From contig NW_024881316.1 of assembly GCF_018691265.1 (NCBI RefSeq), positions 22,359,819 to 22,423,818 on the forward strand: 64,000 nucleotides of DNA. The letters are read 5' to 3'. This stretch comes from Tyto alba. Its lineage: Eukaryota; Chordata; Aves; Strigiformes; Tytonidae. The notes under the pieces were generated by a model. The model was not told the origin of the DNA, made no database searches, and was given only the letters and a program-made list of their open reading frames with translations. Shown here in pieces: positions 38,677 through 52,319 of this stretch. The stretch's first letter is position 1; every line of letters starts with the position of its first letter. The position numbers and the translations under genes were made by a program.

Positions 38677-39569
38677 AAAGAAAGAGATTCAACACCACCT
38701 GATACACATTGTTATGATTAAAGGTGTTTGAGAAAGAGGTGTTGGCTACAGAAACTAGGAAGGAGGCTTGTGCTAAGGATTGCAAGGTGGTCTAGTAGTG
38801 CCAAAATAATAGGGGACATTTCCTCTGTTTGACTCAAAACAGCCTAAAGTAATTCAAGAATTTTAAATAGCAGGTCTTTCCCACACAGCCCATTCTGATA
38901 AAAGTGACTGACAGCTTGGAGGAGACAACTCTGACTAGGAAGCAGCAATGAGTGGGTTGGGAAGAGATCACCTCACTTGGGGGAATTGCAGCCAGAAGAT
39001 GTGTAATTTTATCCTCATTTGAACTGATTTTTGAATCAGAAAGCCTTTACTCTTCACAACAAGTTTCAAAGGGAAGTTTCTTCCCCTGTGAATTCACTGC
39101 TGCTTCTCAGTAAAGTTACTTTGTTAGTGGGGAAGGGAGGGGGAGAGGGTTGCCCTTTCTTGAATGTTTCTCACATTTTTCTTCTTTCATATATTTCTCA
39201 GAAGCACATGTTCTTTTCAAAATGAATTTTGGCCACTTTTTTTTCCAACTTTAACAACAATCATGTTCCCCAGCTCATAGCTATATGGGACGCTGCAGTA
39301 TGTGAGCCTGCACCCAGCAAGCATATCTTCTTTGTTTTTGCAGTGCACTGTGTCTCTGCTATTCTTGTCCACCCTCCTAGGACTCATCCCTCTGCAGCTG
39401 TGGAAGAAACAACACGGGGCTCTGCCTAGGTCTGTCTGAAGTCTAAGTAGGCAACTACCACAAGTCCCTGCAACGGTCTCCATTCTACCTATTTCACAGC
39501 TGCCTCCTCTGGACAAATTTTTCTGCAGAGATGTAGTTATATGGATGGCCTTTCCAAAATTATCTGTTG

Positions 39570-39960
39570 AGCTAGGGACGAGTGCTGTATACTTCCATCT
39601 TTACATGCCCTTGCAGCCTACAAGCGCAGGGCTGGGGCATGCCTCTGTCCGAATTGTGACTTCCTACTACAGGTGAAAGTGGTACGCTCCTCATCTGTGG
39701 CGACTGGGAAGGCTCACACCCCACGTGTAGGCGTCCGGGTATGGGTGGAGGGTGGCTGGTGGAGCCCAGGCCTTCTCGTCTTCTGGATGACATGTTGGAG
39801 CAGGGAGTGGGGAGCGCTGGGTGCAGGTCACACAGGCAGCATGCTTCCCATGGATGGCCACGTCCCCCTGGTTTCCACCTTGGTGCTACAGCAGGACCAT
39901 GCTCCAGAGGGATCATCAAGGTCTCCTGGGATCCTCAGGTGACTTGTCATGCGGGGTCCA
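39570..39960. other. Isolated GC-rich patch of unknown origin
   Basis: About 390 bp stand out as GC-rich in otherwise AT-rich DNA and hold around a dozen CpG sites, including the E-box CACGTG near 39723. It has no TG...CA ends, no TATA box and no CR1 motifs. Open frames occur in several phases on both strands (for example 39572-39919, - and 39673-39942, +), none with a known domain. It could be an old unrecognised repeat, a small regulatory element or part of a gene; I cannot tell which. Confidence 0.4.
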
Positions 39961-42900
39961 TAGCAAGGTCATAAAAACACTGTAGGAGCACTGGTTATAA
40001 AGAATTATTCTGTTGATGTTACTGACCTAAAAATGTGTCTATTTTTGTCAGCAATATCCTTCTTATTCAACATTACAGTACCCAGAATAAAAATTTTCAG
40101 CAACATTTACTTTTTCCTTATTCAAAGAACAGTATGGATTGGGAGAAAGTCAAAGGATTTACATTTCTCTAGCCTGAACTTCCTTTAGCTTGTGCCTATG
40201 TATGTAGGTTTATGTAGAAATGTAATCCCTAGTTATCACAATACTAGAGCAGCACAGAATCTTAGCACAGATGTTAGCAAAAAGCTCCATTAAATATTAC
40301 ACAGGAATAAACTTTTCCTTGCAAGTGTTACTTCAGCCATATAGCTAATTATACGAATGTAGCATTCTTTGATAAGATCAGATATAAAGTACTGTGACTT
40401 CAGAGCGTGACTGGTTATACAACTTTAACAAACATTATTTCAAACATGTGTTTAATCTTGCTCATTCTCTCTGCCTCTAATATCTACAGACATTAAAAAG
40501 AGTGATGAATGTATATGAAAATAAAACTAGTGATTTTATATAGAGGGCAATGTTAAAGAAATACAACTTGTGCATTCAGGCTTCCTTAGAAACACCATGC
40601 TGAATCAAAAATAGGCTAATGCAGTAAAGAGCGCAAATGGCAGTTCATCTCTGTCTCCCACAGACTGATCATGCATAGCAGCACGTTGACAATTCTGGTT
40701 GCTGATGGCCATGAGCTGTAGTCCGATACCCACAAACAAGAGGAATTCTTCATGTTAAATCAGCTCCTTCATAACTCCCAGTATTAATGAGTTTTTAATT
40801 TTTGCAATGTTTTAAAATTTGTATTGGAATATAAAAAGGAAAATGTAAAGAATGAGAGAATAAGTAGCACAGTGTGCTTGGCAGGCAGTATTCTCCAGCA
40901 GCCTCCTCACCAGAGCGATGCACACCTTCACTTCCAGGCTGATGAAACAGATGAAGGGCAGACGATCAGCAGCAACAATAAACCAGTTTAGTATCTCAAG
41001 GATTTCCAGATAGTGAAAGCACAGCAGCTATTTGACCACAGCAGCACACGTGTATTCATCTAAACATGGGTGATAATTAATAATTAATCTTCTAGTTACA
41101 AGATAAATCCTTTAGTTACTAGAGATAACATATCTTGCAGCAGTAACCAATCCATTTTCTTTCTTGTCATGTTGTTGCTGCTGCACTCTCTCAACATATC
41201 TAACAGGCTAGGAAAACTTACCTTGTCATTAAGTTAACATTTTGTGTTTGTCCAAGTAGCTCAGAAGGAGAGTTTACCAAGGATTTCATTTCAGAAGCAC
41301 TCATCTGACTTAGTGGTCAAAGCTGAGGAAACTCAGATGTCTAGAGTTCAAATCTAAAACCCTTCTTCTGCTTTATTGAACCCTAATGCATTCATATTCA
41401 GCAGAGTGATGATTTATTATCAGAGTATTGGCATATTCTTTAATACCATGCAGTTATTTTTTTTATTTTGCACAAAGTTTTCTTCCTAGACAAGTTGAAA
41501 AATAAAGATGTGGTTATGTTCTCTGCACCACAATTCAGCGTAAATGGGTAAAATGCATTCAGTTAATACAATGTTCTGCTATTCATCATTATTGCTGTAG
41601 TGATTGTGCCTGTCCTTAGAGAACATCGCGCAGCACCACTTTGTATTACACTACCTCTTGTTGTTTTCTGTGGGCATATACATCACTTTGCAGCAGATTG
41701 CCGTATTGTTGCAAACTGCCCTGTGCTGGTCAGAAAAATGAGAACTTGAGAACTTTTAACCACAGTAAGATGCACACATGGTTAACACAAAAATAAGTTG
41801 TTGAATTCAGGGCCATACAACTGAAGTAGTAGAAAGTGAAGATGTTTATTTCTAAAATATAGATATTAAAAAATATATATATTCTACATGATTATTTGCC
41901 TTTATGACTTTGCAGCCAAACATAATTTATCATTTTTCTCACCCTTTGGAGTCTTGAGAATTTTGTAGGTTAAGAAGAAATTCTTCAACTAGGAGCAAAA
42001 CATTTCCCAATGTGTGTTTCCTATTCATAAATACCACTGACAGCTGTCTTCTTGTGTAATAGGAGAACTATTTTAGGCTCAGAGTTTCAGTTTGGATGTG
42101 CAAAGATTAATTTCTAAACAAAATAGGTTCATTTTTAACCATTGCCAAATTAGGAAGATGCAGACCTTCTTTCAGCAGGTGTTCATTTGTTCTATCTGTA
42201 TTGGAGTTATCTCAAAAATTGTGAAGATTGTTAAATATTTTTTTATTCAGCTTCAATATACTTGTGCAATTTGGCAGTATAATAGATATATCTACCTGAT
42301 CTCTATTAGGATGCAATTTTTGATTCCACCAACCACAGAGTAAGGACTTGCTTATGTTTATGTTTGTGTAAGGAGTAGACCCCTTGGAAAATATCCTTTA
42401 TTCTGCACTTCGTTTTCACCATTAAGGTGAACAAGGTCTCAGCTCATAGGCTGATCTCAAATGAACCCAACATACACAGTGCAGGTGGCTGCAGAACCAC
42501 AGCTAAAAAAAATATTTTAAACCTTTCTCTTCCTTTCTCAGAGACCGCCTCCACCATTAAGAAGAAATGCATAGCACCACATCTTACCTTCTTGTGTACG
42601 CAGTTATTTTGAACACTCCCATGCCCATCTGGAATGTAAGTGTAATTGCACATTATGCAAAAGTTCATTTGTGGAGAATCTATTGCAAAATGATAATTTT
42701 ATCATCAACATTGTATTCTCAAGAATACAGGTAGACTCTTCACCTTTCCTTTAAAAATTGAGTAAGAGGAAAAGGAAGAGGAAAATTCTAGCTCTTCTTG
42801 TAAATTTGAGCTTGCCTAGATTCAGAGTTCAAGAGAAGTCTAGCCAAAGTGAATAAAGAAGCACAGCAAAATTCTACACAGTCCATGGCTGTGGTTCATG

Positions 42901-45499
42901 CTGTGAACATCTCTGAGATTACAAATCAGTGTAAAGATATCTCAAGAGTAATTACTATTAAGTACCAAAAAAGTAATTAAAAGCCATTTTATTTTAGCCA
43001 GAAGCAGACACATAAAAAAAAAAATCTCTTTTGAGCTTCAAGATTTATCTTTTTGATTTTTTGCAAGTAATGATTCCATTTTTTTTCCCCAGACTATAAT
43101 TTCTTCATCCTTAATCAGTGTAGACACATCTATAGAAAATAAAAGTTTGTTACATTTTTCCTAGATTCTTAGCAGTATGAAGAGTCTGTTTTATTGATTG
43201 TTACAGTGTGTTCCTTTTTTCTGAACCTAAATTTTTATTTTGACATATACTATGCATAAATTACCAGTAACTTGACTTCAAAAAGAACTATGTCTTAATC
43301 AATGGTTATAAATCTATGCTAAGATCTTTATAGCACTTTAAACTTATTAACGAAAATTCTTTTCTTTGAATTATAGAATAGCCTCCAAGCACTTTCTAAA
43401 GACTGACAGTAAATTTTTTGCCCTTTGCAAGTCAGTACCTTTGATGCAGTCAACACTGAGTCTTTTTCTACTGTCATTGATTCTTGCTGTTGTGTTGATG
43501 TCATCAAGTTATACCACTGTTATATACCATTCTATTGTTAATATATTTTTTGTACACTGAGTCCTTGAAATTTTATTATGGTTTTGTCCAGAGTTACTGA
43601 AAGGCAGAAAATTGATTCAGGAGGAATTGCACTACTCTGAAGGTCCCATAGCTAAGGTAGCACTTTATCCCAGCATTAAAATGTTTCCCCAATATGTCAA
43701 AAGAATTATAAAAAATAGACATTACTTGATTTCTACCTAATCATGTACTACAGCAACAGGATGCACCAGTGCTTTCATTGCTGTTCCCTGTGTGCACTCG
43801 TAGGCAGACTGGGAGGTCAGAGACTGAAGGCCAAGTGCTTTCATCCATGCAGGAAGTGTAACTCAGGCAAAAGTACTGCACGCACAAACTCGAATTCAGA
43901 TTTTATAGCCCTAGAATATATAAGTTGCTTGTCCTACGGCAACTAGATCATATGCTGGCAAAATCTTTTAAAAGTTCTAGTGGCAGTATTCTCCCAACAA
44001 GGGTTACAATGGTATCGTAACTGTGGGAGACAGTACTGTAATCATATGACAGTAATTCACTAAAAGCTGGGCAGATTACAGTACTGACTTCCCTGTTCCA
44101 TTCACTAATGAGCTGTAATGGCACAATTCTTTAATGCATGTCTTGGGTACACTGCAAGCAATTCTGTGCATTCAGACAGGAGAGGTGTTGCCTCAGTGGA
44201 CATATAGAAAGTTCTTGATCTCCTTATTTCCCCATACTTTAGAGAATCTTAACAAGCAACTTCCTATAAAGTGATTTAGGACTCTGGTGAGGTTTTTTTT
44301 CACCTTTGATATGCCATTAGCAGTTCAGTAGTGTGCCAACTATAGTTCTCATTTATTTTTAAATAATAAAACACTACTGAGGGAATTAACAAACTCTGCA
44401 AAGTGCTCGGTCCTTCTCTAATTTTGTGATAGTGACAGATAGAGTGGTGCCTGCTGGCCATCAGCTCTACTTTTCACAACCACAGTCCCACAAATTTCAG
44501 TGTGAGATAAGAAAGGAAAAGTTCCTTATGGTCTGTTTGCATTGTTAGTTTCGGACAAAATCTACCTCGTGCTTCTCATAATCTGAGCTGACTGGATGGG
44601 AGCATGCACTTCTGCAGATACTGCTTACATGTGTTAATAGAGAGTGGTGATTTCACTAAGGAAGCCTAGTTTCTCAGCAGACATTTTTAGTTCAGAACAA
44701 TGTCACACCAAGATAAATAAATGACTTTGGTTTCAGATCTGTTCTGCATCAAGCTATGTTGCAGCCCAAAGTCACCCTTTTTGGCTTATCACTAAGTACA
44801 TACAAATAATCCTGGCTTTGCAAGTCCTGTAGACCCTGTTTAAGGGTTTAAGCCCTGCCTGCCCCCAAGAGTTTACCTTTAAATACAATCATACTTCTGT
44901 ACACCTGTCTTTACCTAATGATTTTGAGAGACATTCGGTCCAAACAGTGTCAAACAGAAAAGATTTTCCCCATATGTCATAGCTAAGACATCAACTGAAC
45001 AACGTAATAAAAATGGTTCTTTACGCAGTGACTGCATTCATGTTCTGGGATACCTCTTCTAGAAGGCACTGAGAAACACAGATAATTTGATGTAAATAAA
45101 TAATTATAGCTTTCTAAAGTAATCTCAATCCCTGAATTACCCTCAGAAATATGATAAAATGGGGGGAGGAACAAAAGTAGTTGTTTTCAAAAGCAGTTGT
45201 GGTTTGATTTTCATTAAATTGTAAGATTTTTGCTCTAACTTTATCATAGGTAATAAAAAAGATACTATGAAAACATAAGAGAATTTTCCAGCATCATGAA
45301 TGACAACTTTGATTTCCTATTTCTCATTATTAACTGGGTCATTTGGAGATTGAGATTCCAGAAAACTAATTAGCAGTTGTCACAGTGGTTTCCAGGCTTG
45401 AACACCAAGGGACAACTTCAGGAAGCTGTATTTTCTGGTGGGCTGGTGCTGCTGGTGAGGGATAGCTTCTGGAGGCTGAAAATGTTGATCTGGCAGCTT

Positions 45500-45697
45500 G
45501 GAAAATATTTTTACTATGAGGTTAAATAAACTCTGGAACAGGTTGTGCAGGCAGGTTGGGAAGTCTTCACCTTTGGAAATATTCAAAGTTTTACTGGACA
45601 AGACCCCAGGCAACCTGATTTAAGTGGGCCTGCTCTGAGAGGGGATTTGATTAGATGACCTCCAAAAGCCCCTTCCAACTTTTTTCTGTGAGCTAAT
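45500..45697 (+). mobile_element. CR1-b: diverged CR1 LINE 3' end
   Basis: The plus strand follows the CR1 3' region: TTTTTACTATGAGG, then CTGGAACAGGTTGTGCAGG, TTTGGAAATATTCAAAG, CTGGACAAGACCCCAGGCAACCTG, TTAGATGACCTCCAAAAG and CCCTTCCAAC. The terminal octamers have decayed to CTGTGAGC. Numerous substitutions and small indels mark it as older than CR1-a. Homology may begin somewhat to the left, near 45400. No coding frame survives in the sense direction. Confidence 0.85.
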
Positions 45698-48600
45698 AGC
45701 CCTTTATTCAAGACATATAGTACCTTTGGATAGAAACAATTGTTTTGTGTGAAGGTACAGCTCTTGTCTAAAATCCCAGCACTCCTGGAATCAATGGAAA
45801 GTACCCACTGAATATTCAGGGCCTGTCATGTCATCATCATGGTCTGTAATGTTAGTGCTCTGTGGCTGAACACTGCAACTTTAACTCAAGATTCATTAGT
45901 GCTGCTCTTTGCTGTTACTGGTTGCATTTCAGTTAGATTGCTGCACAGTCGTTTCAGAGCATGATTAAAGTTCTTACTGCCAGAATCAGCAACAAAAAAG
46001 TAAACAACAGTTTGTTAACATAGTCTCTCCCTGTTATAAATTTTCTTGAATTGGCAAAAAAAGCTGTTGGAAGGCTAAATTTCTGATATCTACAGTTGGC
46101 CTGTATTAGGAAAAAAGGTTATGTTTTGTGTTTGTGCAACTGCTGAGGACAGTATTCTCCAGCAGACATTAGGGTTATGGCTCTGCACTTTTTGAAGAAC
46201 AGCTGCAACCCAGATCTTTCTTTGTTTCTCTCATTCCTCATGGGTATTAAAAGAGAATATAACCTCTTCCATCCCCTTTGCCTCCTTTTCTGAGATGAGA
46301 AAGTACCTTGAGCAACAAAAGTATGTGCATGAAGGAATGCTATGTTGCTTGCAAAGGGTGTCTTGTTTTCTGGAAGGTACAATTTTGCACCACGGAGCAT
46401 TCAAAGAGCATGACTTCTTTTTTAATAGAGTTCAACTTCATATATTTACAAAAGTATAAGCACTAGTCCCAGAGGTTTCACTGAATCAATATTCATTATT
46501 GTTTTCCTTTGCATTTGAGCTACACAGAAAGGTATGAAATGATCTAAGACTTACTGTAGTGTGGAATAGTATTTCTGTAGCTGCTGTGACTGAACTCTGA
46601 TATGGTTCCACACCTGTCATGGGCTTTAGTTCCAAAAAGCGGCTGCTCTTATTTCTATCCAAACAACTTCTCACTTTAGCTATTTTCTCACATAGGTCAT
46701 TAGTACATTTAGTAGATCTTTTAAATGTTTATCTCTCCCTTTGAGATCTGACTGGAGGGTAAGAGATGCAAGGATGTAAGCTATAAGGCAATGGAGGCAT
46801 AAACTGTTCTTACACTTTTATTTAATATTTTCAAAAGAACTTGTAGCTTCTCTGAAACCTCTGTTTCAACCTTGAAGACATTATAGAATATGTTGTCTTA
46901 ATCTAGCAAATAGGGATACACAGTGCTGTCAAAACACAACCTTAGCAGAGCTCATCTTCCTTTTAAATTTCTTGGGTTTAATTCAAAAAATGCAAATACA
47001 AGTTTGTCATTTGACATGCTGTTTTCATTAAGGTGTGAAATGTTCTTATGGAAGAAAAAATACGGAATATGTAAAAGATCTGACCATCATTCACATACTG
47101 ATTCACAGCTGTGCAAAGGGCTGGAGAATCTAATTTGGACTGAGGGAATTCTTCAAATATGAGAGACTTCAATTGCAAGAAGTCTTTGTGCCTCTAGCCC
47201 TCAAGTGCCTTCAAAATCAAGAAATGTTTCCCACTCCTTAAACCCAAAGGGTAAGGAAAAGGTTGAAGTCCAGTGCAGCAATTATTTTATTATTACTATT
47301 ATTTTTTTAAAAATGAGGAATTAGCAACAAATAATCACTGATATATTCTTGGGGCAAACTCCTTTGTACAAAACTCATCAGAGAGGAGAAAACGCTATAA
47401 TTTTATACCAAACAATGTTTTATTATGTGAAAATAGGGTATCACCAAGTTCTGTGAAATTTGTATTCTAAGAATATTTTCTTAAGTATACTCCAGATATG
47501 ATTATAGGTAAAGAAACATCTATAAATTTGTGAATCCAACAGAGGTGAGGCATAAGATAATACTAACAGAGCTGAACTGTTTCTAGAGTAAAGTCAAAGC
47601 AAGTCTGTGTTAGGTGATGATTAAATGAGACTTATGCATTTAAGTTTCAGACACAGAAATCTGTGTTCAGATGCCTTCTCCTGAGTCATGTAGAGGACAA
47701 GGGTTCTTCCAACAAGAGTTGAAAGGTACTGAATATCTTGACAAGGCATTAATCAAGGTCCTGTCCTCCTAAAAATATTCAAGTCTGTGTTAGACGCCAT
47801 CCCTGATCTTTGTATAATAGGACAAAGCTCTGGCATTCAATTATCATTTTTCAGTTTTCATCTGTGGTTATATATAGGCTTGTACTGTGATGAAGCAGAC
47901 CAATATTTCACTATGGTTAGGCTTCATTTGCCTTGAGTTGTTTTGACAAGTTAAGCAGCAATCCATAACTAACTGTGTTTTTTCGAGATCATAACTTACT
48001 CTAAAGTCATGATTTTGTAAAGGACACAAAAGGGGCAAAATAAATCTCTTGCTACAAGGTGGTGAAAGTGTGAGAGGACATGGTGTTCAACTCCTTGGCA
48101 TGCTAATGTTCCATACCACTGTTCTGCTATGTTCTGTATTTGTAGTGGATCAGCTGTACTCAAGTTACAGATTACATTAATTTAAAGATAATTACCTTAT
48201 TACAGCAAAAGAAAAAAAAAAACAAAATAGCATTGCTGTCCTTATGAGAATTTTGTGCTTGTAAATACTTGGCATTCATGGACTGCTTAGGGATTTGTGG
48301 CAACTGCTGGAAGTATTTGACAGTCAGCAATTGCATCCCACTTGTTACTCATTTTTTTTTCTTTTTCACTAATACTTTCAAAAGACAAGATATTCATCAT
48401 TGCTCTTATAAAATAATGATTTTTCCATTATTTTCTCTGTAAAATACTGCTAAGCTATTTTCTCTTTTCATATCAACTCATCTTCCAATTTCTACCCTAT
48501 TTGTATTAGAGAAGTAACTTAAATGAGGCAAGACTAGAGAGATTAGAAAAAAAAAAGCAGTTCTACCAAGGCCAACAGAGTTATTTCAGCAGAGTATTTG

Positions 48601-50092
48601 TCAGAAAGAGATAAAATAAGAGTGACTTGAAGAAGAAAATAAATCTGGAAGCGTAAGTAAAATTTTGGAAAGAAAGAGAGCAGAAACTTGCAATAACATT
48701 GCTAGTTAGTGAATATTCAATAGACTCTTTTCTTAGAACAAAGAATTGACAATAATTTGAAGCTATAGATACAAAGACAAAGTTAAGAAGTTGAAGATTA
48801 TATTATAGTCTGATACATTTTAAGTAATATCATATTTAATGTTTTGGGCTCAATAAATTGTTTATGCAAGCTTCTGGGCCATTGTCATTCAACCCATTCT
48901 AAGTGATGAGTAAAACACTAAATAAAAGAAATTATAAGCAACCTTATAGTGAAATATTTTAAATCAGTTGTTAGTGTCCTACCTAACGGCAATTCTGTAG
49001 CTTTGTAAGAAATACCAAATCTTTAATTTATCATATACCTTACTATATACTTTCTTTTAAACCTTGTGTATGTAGAAACTACTGATGTCCCAGAGCACAA
49101 AGACTAAAACCACATGCAAGTCTTTGCTAGGTTAGGGCACAAAACTCCATTTATTTAAAACTGTAATATTTGGTTGAGGGCGATAAAAGAATATACAATG
49201 TGGCCACTGTCTTTCCAGTGGCATTGATATCTACAAGAGCAAAAATAATTTAGGACTGTTTCAATGGGTAGTAATGCTGTAAAAGGAACTTTAAAATGAG
49301 GTAGATTAGGTCTTCTCTTGCATTACAAGTTACCCTAATATTAGATAATCCTAATATTGTGATTTATTTAGCTGTGCAAGTTTTCCAAAGAAACATAGAA
49401 AACGCATCATTTAGGAGACAAATCTAGACTGGACCAAGATTAATAGGTGTGTATCTTGGGGAGAATGATACTACCCTGGTAGGGAAATCATCAGGCAGGC
49501 CTTGTTGGCTCTGCAATTCTCACCGTTTCTCTCAGTCATTATAGAGGTGCCTTACTATTAGGATTATTGTCAACAAATTCTCTTGTTACTTAAAATCACA
49601 AATATATTACTTATTGCTGTTAATATTATCGTTGATTTATTTAAATTAAAAATTAGATCAATATGTAAATTTGGAAGTCAATATGTAAATTTTATTAACT
49701 CCTCTACTGTTTTCTTCACTACTGATTGAGGTGTCAACCCCATAGGTAGAAAACAATAAAGGAGTATCTAAGGATGCATTTAAGATAATTAATTAATGTA
49801 TAAAATTTGCCTAAATGCAGATTTATCTCCATGCTAACTACTTAGAGACTTTTCTGTAATAAACAAATTTATCTGGCTGATGATCTGCAGGGATTTATTC
49901 AATCATTCAGGGGATGTTGAGTATTTCTTAATTTTTATTTTAAACATCAACATTCTGCAATATTTATAAATTGCTTGAAATAAGGTGGAAAGTAAATCAG
50001 CTCACACAAAGAAGCTAGGCTGTTTTCATTGACCTGTCCTGCTAGACAGGATTTTTATAGGGCTGGTGAGAAAGTTCCTAGACTTTCTTTAG

Positions 50093-50148
50093 CAAACATA
50101 TCTGGTTAATTGCACTAAATAAAAGGTACAGAAGGGAGAGAACTCAAG
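50093..50148 (+). other. Candidate 56-bp exon (weak)
   Basis: CCTAGACTTTCTTTAG precedes it and CTCAAG|GTAAGG follows it, both fair splice matches. One of three phases is open across the segment. No protein similarity is recognised. Pairings of this quality are expected by chance in a window of this size. Confidence 0.12.
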
Positions 50149-52198
50149 GTAAGGTCAGTAGTCAAACTACGAAAACAATTTAGGTTAAGTCTGGCTGTGG
50201 AATGACTTGCTCTCCTACTGATACAGACTATATAGTTGTAACATGGCTTTTGGGCATAGGCACAGCTATCATCTGAAATACTTTTTTTAAGACACATGCA
50301 TATAGCTTAAGTTGCCAGCCATAAAATCGAATGCATATGCTCCTTCTTAAATGCAGAATACCATGAACAGAGAGAATTTTTACTGATTGAGAGGTCGCAA
50401 TCCAGCTAAACATAACATTAACTTTCCAGCCTTGCCAGATGAATATATGGAGGAAAAACATTTTAAACCTTTCCTTTTCTTTTTCTAGAGCTTTACAAAA
50501 TGCTCTGAGCAGGTAATTTTCTCCACTCAGGATTTAAAGGTTTTAATCTTCTCTTCAAGGCCTTTCTTTCAAAATATGTGGGTGGTTTGTAGGCTAAAAT
50601 AGTGTCTGTGTGACTTGAATTGGGTTTATATTTTTGTACTTTGAACAAGTGTAGGATATAGGGTTTATGGTAGTGGAATAGGCTGTATATCCAGGACTAA
50701 AACTTGTGACTTTCTCTGAAGCCGGGTGACAGTCTCCACCTACAAGACTGTCATTCTTTCTCTTTGATATCTTATTCAAATTGTATTAGCAGGTGGAAGT
50801 AGCCCCACAAAAATCTTGAAGTTGTAGAACTATCTGAGAAGTCTGCTGTTAGGTTCATGTGTCTTGATCACAGAGTCCCTACAACAGGAACCCCCAGGCT
50901 CCAGGTTCTTTCTCGATAGATGGTCAAATAGAAGAGGTGTGGATCAGCACAATCTCCTTCTCCAAGTACTTTAGGATAAAGTAGTAGCTAACGTTTTAAT
51001 GACTGTACAGATGCATTATTAAGTCTCTCATTCAGTACGCACTCAAGTTTCTTGGTCCTGACCGAGTTTAGGCTTGAGACAGACCCTGAGCTACCCATTC
51101 TAGTCAAGCTGAAACACACACACCCATCAAGCATGCCACAAAAAAGCAGTTTTAGGTGGCTGGGAAATATTACTGTCTTGATAGCAAATCTACAGCAATA
51201 CAATCCCTAATAAGAAAGTTGCAAAGGCAATCATTTTTGAAAGCTTGTTCTCCTTTTGAGGTTGCAGAGACCAGAGACCCGACTTTGTGATAGTTCGAAG
51301 CTGATAGTGACTCTTGCCGCTCAGTCCAATTGATTTGAAAAACCTTGCTGCTGTTTGTTATTTAAAGGTCCTGTGCAACACTGACAGTCTCTAGTTCTGC
51401 AAATATTGTCTGTGTTTTCAACACAAACCAAATATTTGTCAACAGGTGGAACTGATAGACAAGAGCTTTCAGATGACAGTTTCCTAACTTAAACTCTTGG
51501 TTGTGTTACCACCAGCTAGTGGCTACAGTTCATGCGCATGATGTTCTGAGCCCAGTTAGGCACAGGCTGATATTAATTCACCCACTCTCAGTGCTGAGTG
51601 ATGGAAGGGATTGAATTTTTTGAGGTGTAAAGTTTTTTGATCCTCATCTGTAGAAATAGTTTACATCTTTACACATAAACCCACAGAAAGATACATTAAT
51701 TTCAACAGTAAGATATATTCTAAATCAAAATTCTGCTTAAGTTTTCTTCCTAAAATGCTCCTTATCCTTTGTGATCATGGAAAAAATCCAAGATGTAGAA
51801 GGCGACAGTCTCACCATAAATGTGTACTGACTTGTTTAGACGTTGAAAAATAAAACAAACAGCCCAAAGGATATGCCTTTCCGTATTGCATATTCATTTT
51901 GTGTGATGTTTCATAAGAAGCAACTTCAGTCCAATAGCCTGTTATATCCAAAGATCTCAAAGCAGTGAACAAACATATTAATCCTTACAACATTCCCCTA
52001 GAAATACTTTACAGGTGGAAAAACTGAGATACAGAAGTTAAATAGCCTGACTAGCACTATATATTAAGTTAAACGCATGAACAGTAATTATCACTTTTAG
52101 TGCTATAGTTAATGCAAAAGTGGCCTCTGTTCTTGCTGTAATGCCCTAGTAGATTTCAATTTCCTTTTATTTTTTCTTCCTCTTTTTAGTTGCATCTG

Positions 52199-52213
52199 TT
52201 TTTTTTTTTTTTT
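52199..52213. repeat. Poly(T) tract, 15 nt
   Basis: An uninterrupted T run preceded by TC-rich DNA. Confidence 0.85.
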
Positions 52214-52291
52214 AAAAATGAAATTTGTCATTAACACCAGTTTTGTAGCTGTTGAACATGGTTATTTGGGGAAGTAAACTAAGCTGTTGAA

Positions 52292-52319
52292 GTTTTGTTT
52301 GTTTGTTTGTTTGTTTTTT
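52292..52319. repeat. (TTTG)n microsatellite
   Basis: Five or more tandem GTTT units followed by a T run. On the minus strand this is a CAAA repeat. Confidence 0.85.

Larger units (their letters stand above)
37210..45499. other. Noncoding stretch with one GC-rich patch
   Basis: Mostly AT-rich with no recognisable gene or mobile element. It includes a poly(T) tract at 38662-38676 and a GC-rich patch at about 39570-39960, listed separately. Open frames of up to 115 codons cluster in the GC-rich patch on both strands, which GC content alone can explain. A plus-strand frame ending at 38453 has a CPHCGSTKH string that mimics a zinc knuckle but lacks family context. Confidence 0.5.

Noticed and set aside
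42588..42628. A minus-strand 41-bp segment between CATTCCAG and AAG|GTAAGA
   Set aside because: The pyrimidine tract is interrupted by purines and the segment has no recognisable coding content.
47700..47830. Possible further CR1 fragment
   Set aside because: Only one short string resembles the CR1 tail; no terminal octamers or second diagnostic block is found.
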